From Streptomyces sp. SA15 (GTDB lineage Bacteria; Actinomycetota; Actinomycetes; Streptomycetales; Streptomycetaceae), in NCBI RefSeq assembly GCF_002291145.1, contig NZ_NTGE01000073.1, positions 101,770-165,769 of the forward strand: a DNA stretch of 64,000 nt, given 5' to 3'. Under the pieces are notes generated by a model that was given only the letters and a program-made list of their open reading frames with translations, did no database searches and was not told the DNA's origin. The position numbers and the translations under genes are program-made. Positions 57,158-64,000 of this stretch are shown in pieces. How positions within the stretch are numbered: position 1 is the stretch's first letter; the number at the start of each line of letters is the position of its first letter.

Positions 57158-57202
57158 GACCCGGTGAGCGGAACGATCGCAGACCCGGCGAGCAGACCCG
57201 GA
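57158..57202 (+). other. GACCCGG repeat cluster, candidate clt/TRS
   Basis: GACCCGG occurs three times in 45 bp: GACCCGGT (57158-57165), GACCCGGC (57182-57189) and GACCCGGA (57195-57202). GACCCGGA is, from memory, the 8-mer bound by TraB of plasmid pSVH1. The cluster is non-coding and lies 1.8 kb before traB. It is a candidate transfer locus. Confidence 0.55.
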
Positions 57203-57242
57203 CCACCGCACAAGCAGATCCCCGACCAGACAGGAGGACGAG

Positions 57243-57476
57243 ATGGCCACCCGCACCCGGCGCCCCAGGCAGGCCGATAGACAGGCCCGCTCAGCCCAGC
57301 ACTTGGGCGACCGGCGCCGGGCCGCGGAAGCCCAAGGACCCCTCACCGTCCTCCCGGTCGCCGTGGACCAGCTGCGTGCGGCGATCACCCGGCTCCCCGA
57401 ATCACGGCGAGCCGAAGCTGCCGCCAAGGCGACGCAGCTGCTCGACCAGCTCCGCCAGTCCATCGCCGAAAGCTAA
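57243..57476 (+). CDS. Small basic hypothetical protein
   Basis: The 77-residue product is Arg-rich at its start (TRTRRPRQADRQARSAQHLG) with a helical end (KATQLLDQLRQSIAES). The ATG follows AGGAGGA. It may bind nucleic acid. Function unknown. Confidence 0.65.
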   Translation: MATRTRRPRQADRQARSAQHLGDRRRAAEAQGPLTVLPVAVDQLRAAITRLPESRRAEAAAKATQLLDQLRQSIAES

Positions 57477-57605
57477 CCGAACGTAATGGCTCAACGGATG
57501 GCTCAAGCCGTCCCAGGCCGAGCCCAAGGATCCCGACGCGCCTGCGCGCGCCCGCGCGCGCGAGGAAACCACTAACTCACCGTAACCTCAAGGGGGTACC
57601 CCGAA

Positions 57606-58073
57606 ATGCCCGTCATCGACGCAGGGATCTCCGCCGCAACCGGCGGAACCTGCCTGGGAGCGGCCGGCGTGCTGTACGTCGCCGACCGGCTCCCCTGGAT
57701 CAACCGGCTCGCCGCGAAGATCAAGAGCCCGCAGATTCAGGTGCTGCTCGTCCTCACCGCATCCATCGGCCTCGTCTCCACCCCGGTCGGCCAGCTCATC
57801 AACCGGGCAACCACCGCTGTCGACGGCTTCGTCGACGGCCTGGCGGGGGAGTGGACCGGCTTCGGAATCATGTTCGCTCTTGCGCTGGCCGCCCTGCTGT
57901 GGCTGATCAGCGACTTCATGAGCGGTGTGCAGACTCGCACGCTCCTGCTGGCCGCCTTCGTTCCGCCGCTGACCGTGATGATCCCTGGATCGCTGGGCGA
58001 CGGCGCAGCCTCCGCGCTCGGCTTCATCGCCACCCAGGTCGGATCCCTCGTCATGTGGCTGATGGGGGGCTGA
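57606..58073 (+). CDS. Spd-like multi-pass membrane protein
   Basis: The 155-residue product has about four membrane helices (GGTCLGAAGVLYVADRL, VLLVLTASIGLVSTPVGQL, GIMFALALAALLWLISDF, LLLAAFVPPLTVMIPGSLG). It ends one base before the next gene, and this pair precedes traB, as Spd proteins do. A CG-alternating stretch lies upstream at about 57541-57563. Confidence 0.65.
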   Translation: MPVIDAGISAATGGTCLGAAGVLYVADRLPWINRLAAKIKSPQIQVLLVLTASIGLVSTPVGQLINRATTAVDGFVDGLAGEWTGFGIMFALALAALLWLISDFMSGVQTRTLLLAAFVPPLTVMIPGSLGDGAASALGFIATQVGSLVMWLMGG

Positions 58074-58074
58074 C

Positions 58075-58896
58075 ATGCTCGGCCTCATCCTGCTGCTGGC
58101 GATCGCCTACTGCTGCGCCCGCGGCCTGGAAAACGCCATCGGCGACGTGTCCGCCAAGCACAAGAAGCGGATCAAAAAGGCTTCGGCGAAGAAGGGCCGC
58201 CGCACCGGCGCCAAGCTCGCCGCCTGGGCCGCCACCGCCGTGACCGCCGCCGGACCGTTCTGTAAGGGCTTCGTCCGCGCATGGAAGCGCGAGTGGCCCA
58301 AGGCGAAAGAGCGGGCCGCCGAGAAGCTGCGCCGCCGCAACCCCGACCCCGTCGAATCCGCCGAGCCGACCCGGCAGCGCGCCGACGACGGCGCCCGCGA
58401 GCACACCGAGCCCGCCACCACGGCCCCGGCGGGGACCGACAGCCGCAAGCTCGTCCTGATCAAGAACGACGACACCCACACCACGGAAGGAAAGCCCATG
58501 GCACTCGCCACCATCCCCGAGATCACCGGCGTCAACACCCTCAAGCAGGCCGTCGCCCGATTCGCCTCCGAGGCCGGCGTCACGGCCGAAGAGGCCGGCG
58601 CCATCGCCCAGCGTGCCGCCGACCAGCTCGCCGCGATCGAGGCCGCCATCGAGCAGGCCTCCGCGCTGGAGTTCGGCGACGACGGCGGCACTCTCGAGGA
58701 GCTCTCCGCCCTGCGCGACCAGTACGCCGCGGCGCTTGCCTCCGCCCAGGCCCTGCAGAAGGCCGCCGTCGACAACGCGGCGATCGCCGCCCAGTCCTCG
58801 CAGAACATCCACTCCCGGCACGGCGGCATTCAGGAAGCCGTCGCCGCGACCGGCGGGCGCATGGCCTCCAAGCAGGCCTACACCGCCGACGCCTGA
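58075..58896 (+). CDS. Transfer-region protein, possible two-domain fusion
   Basis: The 273-residue frame has a short membrane helix (LGLILLLAIAYCCARGLE), a Lys/Arg-rich segment, a linker and a helical Ala-rich C-terminal domain (about 142-273, VARFASEAGVTAEEAGAIAQ). An internal ATG at 58498 has a strong GGAAGGAAAG site, so a 132-residue C-terminal protein may also be made. Function unknown; probably a transfer accessory. Confidence 0.6.
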   Translation: MLGLILLLAIAYCCARGLENAIGDVSAKHKKRIKKASAKKGRRTGAKLAAWAATAVTAAGPFCKGFVRAWKREWPKAKERAAEKLRRRNPDPVESAEPTRQRADDGAREHTEPATTAPAGTDSRKLVLIKNDDTHTTEGKPMALATIPEITGVNTLKQAVARFASEAGVTAEEAGAIAQRAADQLAAIEAAIEQASALEFGDDGGTLEELSALRDQYAAALASAQALQKAAVDNAAIAAQSSQNIHSRHGGIQEAVAATGGRMASKQAYTADA

Positions 58897-58897
58897 C

Positions 58898-58967
58898 CCA
58901 CCGTGCGGCCCCGGCACGGTGGCCGGGGCCGCACGGTGGCCGGGGCCCCGGCCACCGTGCCGGGGCC
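58898..58967. promoter_or_regulatory. Nested palindromes upstream of traB
   Basis: GCACGGTGGCCGGGGCC occurs in tandem at 58914-58930 and 58931-58947 and inverted at 58944-58960. The span 58931-58960 is a perfect 30-bp palindrome. A partial inverted copy (CCACCGTGC) starts at 58898. It fills the gap before traB and may be a control site, recombination site or transfer locus. Confidence 0.75.
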
Positions 58968-59013
58968 GCCCAATCCCCGCAGACTTCACGAACCCGCAGG
59001 AGTAGCAGCCGCC

Positions 59014-61041
59014 ATGCCGAAGACCATCACCGTCGAAAAGACGACCGCCGACGAGCAGACCCTCCCGGCGCCGGGCAAGCGCGGCTCCTCCCGTAAGACC
59101 AGCAGTAAGGCCGCCCGGCGTGCGATGCGTGTCGCCTACCGCACCCGCCGAGGCATGGCCCCCGTCTACGCCACCGCCGCCCAGGCCATAGCAGGCAGCG
59201 TCCTCGCCGTGCCCGACGACGGATGGAAGACCGCGCTCGCCGCCACCGCGGCTGGAGCTGCCGCCACCGTCGCCTGGGGTCGCTGGGATGCCCGCCTCGG
59301 CAAGAAGCGCCTGCGTAAGCGGCTCCCCGTCCGTGCCGACTTCATCGCCGCCGCGTCCGCCGTGACCACCGGTGGCAGCCTCGTCACCGCCATGGCCGCA
59401 ACCGGCGGCCTCCAGCTCGGCGACAGCCCCTACCCGGCCCTCGTCGGCGCATGGGGCATCGGGCACGGCATCTACTGGTGGCGGCGCGGAAAGCGGACAG
59501 CGGCGCCCGCGCCCGCCCTCAGCAAGCAGTTGCAGCTTTGGCAGGACAATGTGTCCTGCTCCGACGGCCCCCTGCCCGGATCCGGCCTCGCCGATGTCGT
59601 CACCACCGACTACGGCTGGACTGCCGTCATCGTCCTAGACAAGGGCACCTGGCGGAGGGCCGTCACAGCGGCGGGAGACATCGCGGGCGCCCTCGACCTG
59701 CCCGAAGAGATGATCCAGATCGAGAAGGCTATCGGGCAGTCCGCCCGCCGGGCGATCATCGCCGTCTTCGACCGCAACCCTCTCCAGGACGGCACCACCT
59801 ACCCCGGCCCGCACATCCTCGACAAGACGACCGGGCAGGCCGAGGTCGGCATCTTCTACGACGGTAAGGGTGCCCGCTACGCCTTCTGGAAGCCGTCCGG
59901 TCCCGTTCACAGCGTCATCTACGGCGCCACCGACGGCGGCAAGTCCCGCTTCCTGGACATGCTGCTGTCCACCGAGCGCCACAACGGGATCGTGTCCTGG
60001 GTGTGCGACCCGCAGGGCGGCCAGTCCCTGCCCCGCTGGCGTGAGGCCGTCGACTGGTACGAAGACACCGCCCAGGGCGGCCTCGCCATGCTGTACGCCC
60101 TGCGCAACGTCATGTACGAGCGCTCCGCCCGCTACTCCCTCATGGAATGGACCGACCCCAAGGGCCGTGTCCTGCGGGGCCGGGACCACTTCGTCGTCAA
60201 CGACCCCGACCCGCTGATCGTCATGACGATCGACGAAGCGCATCGGGTCCTCGCCCTCCCGGGTGCCGTCGCCCTCGTGCTGGAAATCGTCCTGATGGCC
60301 CGCAAGTGCGGCATCAAGCTCCGCCTCGTCTTCCAGGGCCCCAAGGCCAACATGTTCGGCGCCGGCCCCGAGTCCACCGACATCCGCGAGCAGCTTCAGT
60401 CCGGCAACACCGTCATGTTCCGCACCGCGTCCGCGCTCACCGACTCCATCGGCCTGCCCGGCTGGGAGGTCAACCCCAGCCAGCTGCCCATGTACTGGCC
60501 TGACGGCACCTCCACCGCTGGCCTCGGTTTCATCAAGGGCCCCGACAACCGGCAGGCCCAGTTCCGAGCCCACTTCGACCGTGACCCCGCCCACTGGGCC
60601 ACCACCGGCACCACGCCCACTGTTGAGCCCTCGGCGGCGGCCGTGACTGGCAAGGCCTACGCCGAGCGCCTTGACCGCCTTGCTGCCCGCTTGCGCGGTG
60701 AGACGCCCGTGCTTCCTGACGACGCCTTCCAGGATGGGCCCACCGATCCCGCGAGGCTCACGCCGTCCAACGACCCCATCGCCCAAGCCTCGGCCGCAAT
60801 CGCAGCCGAAGCCCCGGCCGGCACCGACGAGAAGGTCGCAGCGTTCCTCGCCGAGCGTGGCCGACCCGTCGGCCGTAACACCATCGCCCAAGAAACCAAG
60901 CTCACGATCAGCGCCGTCAAGAACGCCCTCACCCGCCTCAAGAGTAAGGGGCTCGCGGTCGCCGTCGACCGCGGCATCTGGGCCCACCCCGACCACGCCA
61001 AAACCCCAGCAGACGCCACCGAATACGCCGACGCCGCCTAG
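59014..61041 (+). CDS. traB: TraB-type conjugative DNA translocase (FtsK/SpoIIIE family)
   Basis: The 675-residue protein has two to three N-terminal membrane helices (about 50-155) and an FtsK-like motor domain with Walker A GATDGGKS (304-311), Walker B LIVMTIDEAH (Asp407, Glu408) and FQGPKANMFGA further on. A C-terminal winged helix (about 605-655, RNTIAQETKLTISAVKNALT) should recognise the element's transfer repeats. TraB hexamers move double-stranded DNA between hyphae without nicking. ATG 59014 has GCAGGAG upstream. Confidence 0.9.
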   Translation: MPKTITVEKTTADEQTLPAPGKRGSSRKTSSKAARRAMRVAYRTRRGMAPVYATAAQAIAGSVLAVPDDGWKTALAATAAGAAATVAWGRWDARLGKKRLRKRLPVRADFIAAASAVTTGGSLVTAMAATGGLQLGDSPYPALVGAWGIGHGIYWWRRGKRTAAPAPALSKQLQLWQDNVSCSDGPLPGSGLADVVTTDYGWTAVIVLDKGTWRRAVTAAGDIAGALDLPEEMIQIEKAIGQSARRAIIAVFDRNPLQDGTTYPGPHILDKTTGQAEVGIFYDGKGARYAFWKPSGPVHSVIYGATDGGKSRFLDMLLSTERHNGIVSWVCDPQGGQSLPRWREAVDWYEDTAQGGLAMLYALRNVMYERSARYSLMEWTDPKGRVLRGRDHFVVNDPDPLIVMTIDEAHRVLALPGAVALVLEIVLMARKCGIKLRLVFQGPKANMFGAGPESTDIREQLQSGNTVMFRTASALTDSIGLPGWEVNPSQLPMYWPDGTSTAGLGFIKGPDNRQAQFRAHFDRDPAHWATTGTTPTVEPSAAAVTGKAYAERLDRLAARLRGETPVLPDDAFQDGPTDPARLTPSNDPIAQASAAIAAEAPAGTDEKVAAFLAERGRPVGRNTIAQETKLTISAVKNALTRLKSKGLAVAVDRGIWAHPDHAKTPADATEYADAA

Positions 61042-61061
61042 GCCCGGAAGGAGACCAGATC

Positions 61062-61529
61062 ATGCCCACACAGCCTGAGCCCACCGACCGGGCAGAAGTC
61101 ACCAAGCTCGCCATCGCCGTCGAGGAGGCACTGGCCGAGGCCATGCCGACTCGCTACCGCGATGAGAGCCCGCTTCCCGCCTACGGCAGCGCCCCTCCCG
61201 CCGCGCAAGACGGCATCCCCCCGATGTCCGCGCGTACCACCGAGGTCACTCGGGCGGTCATGTACTGCAGCCTCGCCACCGTGCCGCCCGGGCTCGTCGC
61301 CACCGCGATCCTCGTCGCCTCTGAGCACGCCAACCCGACCGTCATCGGCATGATCTGCGCCGCTCCCGCGGCGATCGCCGTGCCGATCCTCGCCATCGCC
61401 CGGCTCATCCGGCGTGCCGGGGAGGCCGCACCCGCCGAGATCCACCAGCACTACAGCGGGCCTGTCTACCAGCGCCACACCCACAGCAGCACCCGCGGCG
61501 TGTGGGCCAAAACCACCAACCAGCAGTAG
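61062..61529 (+). CDS. Spd-like membrane protein
   Basis: The 155-residue product has a soluble N-terminus and two helices (VMYCSLATVPPGLVATAILV, VIGMICAAPAAIAVPILAIA), then a His-rich tail (HQHYSGPVYQRHTHSST). It follows traB by 20 bp and is probably cotranscribed with it. Spd assignment is inferred from position and topology. Confidence 0.65.
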   Translation: MPTQPEPTDRAEVTKLAIAVEEALAEAMPTRYRDESPLPAYGSAPPAAQDGIPPMSARTTEVTRAVMYCSLATVPPGLVATAILVASEHANPTVIGMICAAPAAIAVPILAIARLIRRAGEAAPAEIHQHYSGPVYQRHTHSSTRGVWAKTTNQQ

Positions 61530-61538
61530 GAGAACCCG

Positions 61539-61727
61539 ATGGAGCGCTACCACTCCCTGTACTGGATGTACACGATCCTCGCGCCGCTCATCCTGGGCCT
61601 GATCGCCCTCGTTCTGATCGCCCTGCCCGGAGATCCCAGCACCGGCCGCATGCTCATCGGGCTGGGGGTCTACCTCGTGATCGCCATCGTCGGCGGCGCT
61701 GTCGTGACCCGGCATCTCGACCGCTGA
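61539..61727 (+). CDS. Small two-helix membrane protein
   Basis: The 62-residue product has two helices (YTILAPLILGLIALVLIALP, MLIGLGVYLVIAIVGGAVVT). TAGGAGAACCC, the same ribosome-site context as the next two genes, precedes the ATG. Function unknown, likely transfer or spread. Confidence 0.65.
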   Translation: MERYHSLYWMYTILAPLILGLIALVLIALPGDPSTGRMLIGLGVYLVIAIVGGAVVTRHLDR

Positions 61728-61738
61728 TGGGAGAACCC

Positions 61739-61909
61739 GTGAACGAGTGCATCCTGTGCGGTGCCCCGGGCGGCTACCCGTACTGCAACGCCGCCTGCCG
61801 CGAAGCCGACAACCCCGAAGGCGAAACACCCTCCATCAGCGCCGCCGACTTCGGACCCCTCACCGACATCACCGACCCGTGGGCGACCGACGCCCGCAAC
61901 TACCTGTAG
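61739..61909 (+). CDS. Small zinc-binding protein
   Basis: The 56-residue product has CILCGAPGGYPYCNAACREA, a Cys-rich knuckle. GTG 61739 is chosen because GGGAGAACCC precedes it, as for its neighbours; an ATG at 61727 is in frame. Function unknown. Confidence 0.6.
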   Translation: MNECILCGAPGGYPYCNAACREADNPEGETPSISAADFGPLTDITDPWATDARNYL

Positions 61910-61921
61910 GAGAACCCCGCC

Positions 61922-62134
61922 ATGTGCCGTACCGAACCGACGATCTACGGCATGACGCCGCGCATCGCCGATGAGATCGGCCGCGACGACGCACCCACCT
62001 GCTGTAGCGACGAAATGGGGAGGAAGGACACCAGCCGCGACCACATCGAGTACACGTGCGGCTGCTGTGGCACCGTCCTCGAAGTCGACGACCTCGGCCT
62101 CGTCTGGGACATCCGCGAGAAGGCTGCCGCCTGA
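61922..62134 (+). CDS. Small zinc-binding protein
   Basis: The 70-residue product has CCSDEMGRKD and YTCGCCGTVLEVDD, a four-cysteine site. AGGAGAACCCC precedes the start. It ends exactly where the convergent small minus-strand frame ends. Function unknown. Confidence 0.65.
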   Translation: MCRTEPTIYGMTPRIADEIGRDDAPTCCSDEMGRKDTSRDHIEYTCGCCGTVLEVDDLGLVWDIREKAAA

Positions 62135-62326
62135 TCAGCCGGACACGCCAGGGCCCCGACCGTCACCGTCCTCGGTCCGGGCCTTCGTCGCGGGTACGGC
62201 CCGTGCCATCCATCGGTTGTCGGACAGCAGCCTCGGCAGCATGGCGGGTTGCAGTCCGAGCTGTTCGAGGAGCCGGAGTCCGGCCGCGCATTCCTGCTCG
62301 GTGTCCGCCTGGACTGCGACATGCAT
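62135..62326 (-). CDS. Possible small minus-strand gene
   Basis: The 63-residue frame (MHVAVQADTEQECAAGLRLL, then EQLGLQPAMLPRLLSDNRWM) has good third-position G/C and a protein-like pattern, convergent with the previous gene. There is no clear ribosome site, so it is tentative. Confidence 0.4.
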   Translation of the reverse strand: MHVAVQADTEQECAAGLRLLEQLGLQPAMLPRLLSDNRWMARAVPATKARTEDGDGRGPGVSG

Positions 62327-62420
62327 GCGCGGCGCCAGTGCCATCGGCCCGGCGTTGTCAACCCTCTGGTGCACAATTAACCCAGCGTCACCAGCAGCCC
62401 CGCCGCACCGAGGAGCCGCC

Positions 62421-63065
62421 GTGCACGACCAGCCCCCGCTCGCCGACTACCAGTGGCCCACCTGCGGCTGCGGCCGGCAACTCCGGCAGGACGAACTCGG
62501 GCGCGTCGCCTGCCGCCCCTGCCAGGAGCGAGCCGACCAGGCCCTCCGGCAACTCCTCGGACTCGACGGCCTGTACGCCCGCCTCGCCACCGTCCTCACG
62601 CCCGGCCGGGGCGGCGACGGGACGATCGTGTCGACCTCCCGCACCGCACCCCTCCCGCTCCGCCTCGAACCGTTGTCGCTGATGTCCCGCGGTGGCGTCG
62701 TCACCGTGCTGCAGACGTGGCTCGTCGACTGGCACGAGTTGCTGGGCTGGCGGTATCCGCGCTGGAACGGCGGTCTGCAGCAGCAGTTGGACGACGCGGT
62801 GCGGGCGCTGCGGATGAACCTTGAATGGGCGGCCAGCAACCACCCGGCGTTCTGGGAGTTCTCCGTCGAAGTCGTCGCCCTGGTCCGGCAGTGCGAGCGG
62901 CAGGTCACCGGGGAACGCAAGGAGCGGCCTATCGCCGTCGCCTGCCCCTGCGGAGCGACACTCCGCGTCACCGTCTCCACCCCCGGCGCCCGCTGCTACG
63001 GCTGCGACACCCAGTACGCGCGAACCCAGATCCTCGACCTGCCCCTCGCATCCAGGGCTGCCTGA
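62421..63065 (+). CDS. Zinc-ribbon hypothetical protein
   Basis: The 214-residue GTG-started product has two zinc ribbons: WPTCGCGRQLRQDELGRVAC, RPCQERAD at the N-terminus, and ACPCGATLRVTVSTPGARCY, GCDTQY at the C-terminus, flanking a Trp-rich helical core (LVDWHELLGWRYPRWNGG). GAGGAG precedes the start. The type recurs in Streptomyces mobile elements and may bind DNA. Function unknown. Confidence 0.72.
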   Translation: MHDQPPLADYQWPTCGCGRQLRQDELGRVACRPCQERADQALRQLLGLDGLYARLATVLTPGRGGDGTIVSTSRTAPLPLRLEPLSLMSRGGVVTVLQTWLVDWHELLGWRYPRWNGGLQQQLDDAVRALRMNLEWAASNHPAFWEFSVEVVALVRQCERQVTGERKERPIAVACPCGATLRVTVSTPGARCYGCDTQYARTQILDLPLASRAA

Positions 63066-63086
63066 GCCCAAAACCCTTAACCACAA

Positions 63087-63116
63087 CTTGACAGTTCACC
63101 TGCACCGAAGTCATGA
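63087..63116 (+). promoter_or_regulatory. Possible promoter
   Basis: TTGACA (63087-63092) and CATGAT (63111-63116) are 18 bp apart, resembling a sigma-70 type promoter for the HTH gene at 63193. It is weak at -10. Confidence 0.4.
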
Positions 63117-63142
63117 TCTGCTCAACTAGCCTTCGTGCGCCT

Positions 63143-63170
63143 TGAGGCCCACCCCAACCGGTGGGCCTCA
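63143..63170. terminator. Strong hairpin
   Basis: TGAGGCCCACC (63143-63153) and GGTGGGCCTCA (63160-63170) pair perfectly over 11 bp with a 6-nt loop. It may end the previous operon or attenuate the next one. Confidence 0.7.
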
Positions 63171-63192
63171 GTCATACCCCAGGGGGTGAACG

Positions 63193-63405
63193 ATGCCCCT
63201 CGCCCTCATCTCAGCCCAAGACGCCGCCTGGTACACCGGCCGCCGCGTCGGAACCATCTGGCGCTGGGCATCCGAAGGACGCATCACCAGCCACAACGGC
63301 CGCTACGACGTGCGCGAACTGCCGGGCAAGACAGTTGACGAGTTCGGCGAAGTCCATCTCGGCGACCCGCCACCACTGCCGCAACGCGCACCCAAGGCCG
63401 CCTGA
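63193..63405 (+). CDS. Small MerR/excisionase-like HTH protein
   Basis: The 70-residue product has a winged-helix pattern (LISAQDAAWYTGRRVGTIWR, then WASEGRITSHNGRYDVRELP). It is a stand-alone DNA-binding protein, perhaps a transfer or excision regulator. It follows a hairpin and a possible promoter. Confidence 0.7.
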   Translation: MPLALISAQDAAWYTGRRVGTIWRWASEGRITSHNGRYDVRELPGKTVDEFGEVHLGDPPPLPQRAPKAA

Positions 63406-63517
63406 ACGCCCTGCCGCCCGACCGGCTCCGGACGTCACAACACGGCCACACAGCCCCCATGCGGCCTCCACGCAGCGCATGATGCCCCCTCAGCTCCACC
63501 GCGTCCTTGGGGGGACC

Positions 63518-63994
63518 ATGCGCACCCGTACAGCCCTGCCCGCCGTCCTGCTTGCCCTCGCCGCCTTCACGGCCGGCTGTTCCGGCGGCGACGACGGCGC
63601 CTTCGCCGACGAACCAGCCTGCAAGAAGGCCCTCGCCACGCAGCTCGAAGACGCCATCGCTAAGGGCGACGACGCACCCGAAGGCAAGCAGCCCATCACT
63701 TGCGTCGGGATCAGCACCAAGAAACTGGAGCAGATCACCGGCGAGCTCATGACCGAGCAGCTCGGCAAGAGCATCGAGAGCGCCCTACCCAGCCCCACCG
63801 AGGCCACCGAGCCCGCCGGGCTCACAGACGAATGCCGGGCCTGGATCGAGAGCGAACTCCTCGACGCCTCCGAAAGCATCGACGCCACCCCCGGCTACAA
63901 CGCCTGCGGCCACATGTCCGACGCCGAACTCGACGCCGCCATCGACACCGTCACCGACGAGCTGATCGACCAGGGCGCTACCCCCGCATCCTGA
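63518..63994 (+). CDS. Secreted lipoprotein of the element
   Basis: The 158-residue product has a lipoprotein signal (LPAVLLALAAFTAGCSGG, lipobox FTAGC, Cys21) and an acidic mature part with four further cysteines (DEPACKKALA, ITCVGIS, DECRAWI, NACGHMS) that could form disulfides. ATG 63518 follows GGGGGGA. A surface lipoprotein in an AICE could act in mating-pair choice or entry exclusion, but there is no direct evidence. Confidence 0.75.
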   Translation: MRTRTALPAVLLALAAFTAGCSGGDDGAFADEPACKKALATQLEDAIAKGDDAPEGKQPITCVGISTKKLEQITGELMTEQLGKSIESALPSPTEATEPAGLTDECRAWIESELLDASESIDATPGYNACGHMSDAELDAAIDTVTDELIDQGATPAS

Positions 63995-64000
63995 CCGCAG

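Larger units (their letters stand above)
26783..64000. mobile_element. Integrated phage/AICE-like element, left end to window edge
   Basis: The element starts with a tyrosine integrase next to a chromosomal TetR gene. It then runs through XRE repressors, phage-like recombination and replication genes and a TraB-centred conjugation module, all with the same dense overlapping gene style. The att site is not identified: no tRNA end or duplicated core is seen near 26,620-26,782, and the right end is outside the window. No virion structural genes are visible. Confidence 0.8.

Noticed and set aside
57538..57566. CG-alternating stretch as Z-DNA or regulatory element
   Set aside because: Short alternating CG runs are expected by chance in DNA this GC-rich; no symmetry or repeat supports a function.

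Overview
The window is high-GC actinobacterial DNA, almost certainly from a Streptomyces chromosome. The basis is strong G/C preference at third codon positions, frequent GTG starts, Streptomyces-type families (DUF5997, DUF6214, DUF6083, DUF6085, LVIVD, AidB-like acyl-CoA dehydrogenase) and operators matching the DasR and CebR consensus. No rRNA, tRNA or CRISPR array is visible.

Positions 1-26,700 are chromosomal. They carry a 3' fragment of a fructosamine kinase gene, small regulators, a FUSC-type membrane protein, a lactonase with a DasR-like site upstream, a CbiX-like protein that lacks the expected histidines, and an ung/GlcNAc-kinase-like pair with overlapping ends. These are followed by an AidB-like dehydrogenase divergent from a PaaX regulator. 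A plant cell-wall cluster (13,741-18,432) holds pectate lyases PL3 and PL1, a GH62 arabinofuranosidase interrupted by one in-frame TAA, and a CE1-type esterase with a CBM2; LacI-type operators lie between PL1 and GH62. Next come an old yellow enzyme divergent from an ArsR regulator with twin palindromes between them, a nucleobase permease, an FprA-type reductase, a DUF305/LVIVD pair and a TetR gene with its own palindrome.

Positions of about 26,783 to the right edge look like one integrated mobile element whose right end lies outside the window. The left part resembles a temperate-phage early region: tyrosine integrase, XRE repressors, a RecE-like nuclease, a Sak4-like ATPase, a cytosine-5 methyltransferase, then an O-like initiator, a DnaC-like loader and a DnaB-like helicase. 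The initiator gene contains iteron-like repeats and a low-GC patch, a plausible replication origin. A long tail of very small, translationally coupled genes follows, many encoding zinc-ribbon proteins. At 49.0-53.4 kb a minus-strand block holds a Panacea-type toxin-antitoxin candidate, a DUF6083 protein, a GIY-YIG/HTH fusion and a GntR pair.

The right part (53.5-64 kb) is a conjugation module of the actinomycete integrative and conjugative element (AICE) type. It has a TraB/FtsK-like DNA translocase, several Spd-like membrane proteins, a GACCCGG repeat cluster resembling TraB recognition sequences, and a nested palindrome just upstream of traB. No terminase, portal, capsid or tail gene is visible. 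The element therefore looks like an AICE that uses phage-type replication and recombination genes in place of the RepSA/RepAM/Prim-Pol initiators usual for AICEs. That is the most interesting biological feature of the window, together with the iteron cluster, the clt candidates and the toxin-antitoxin pair.
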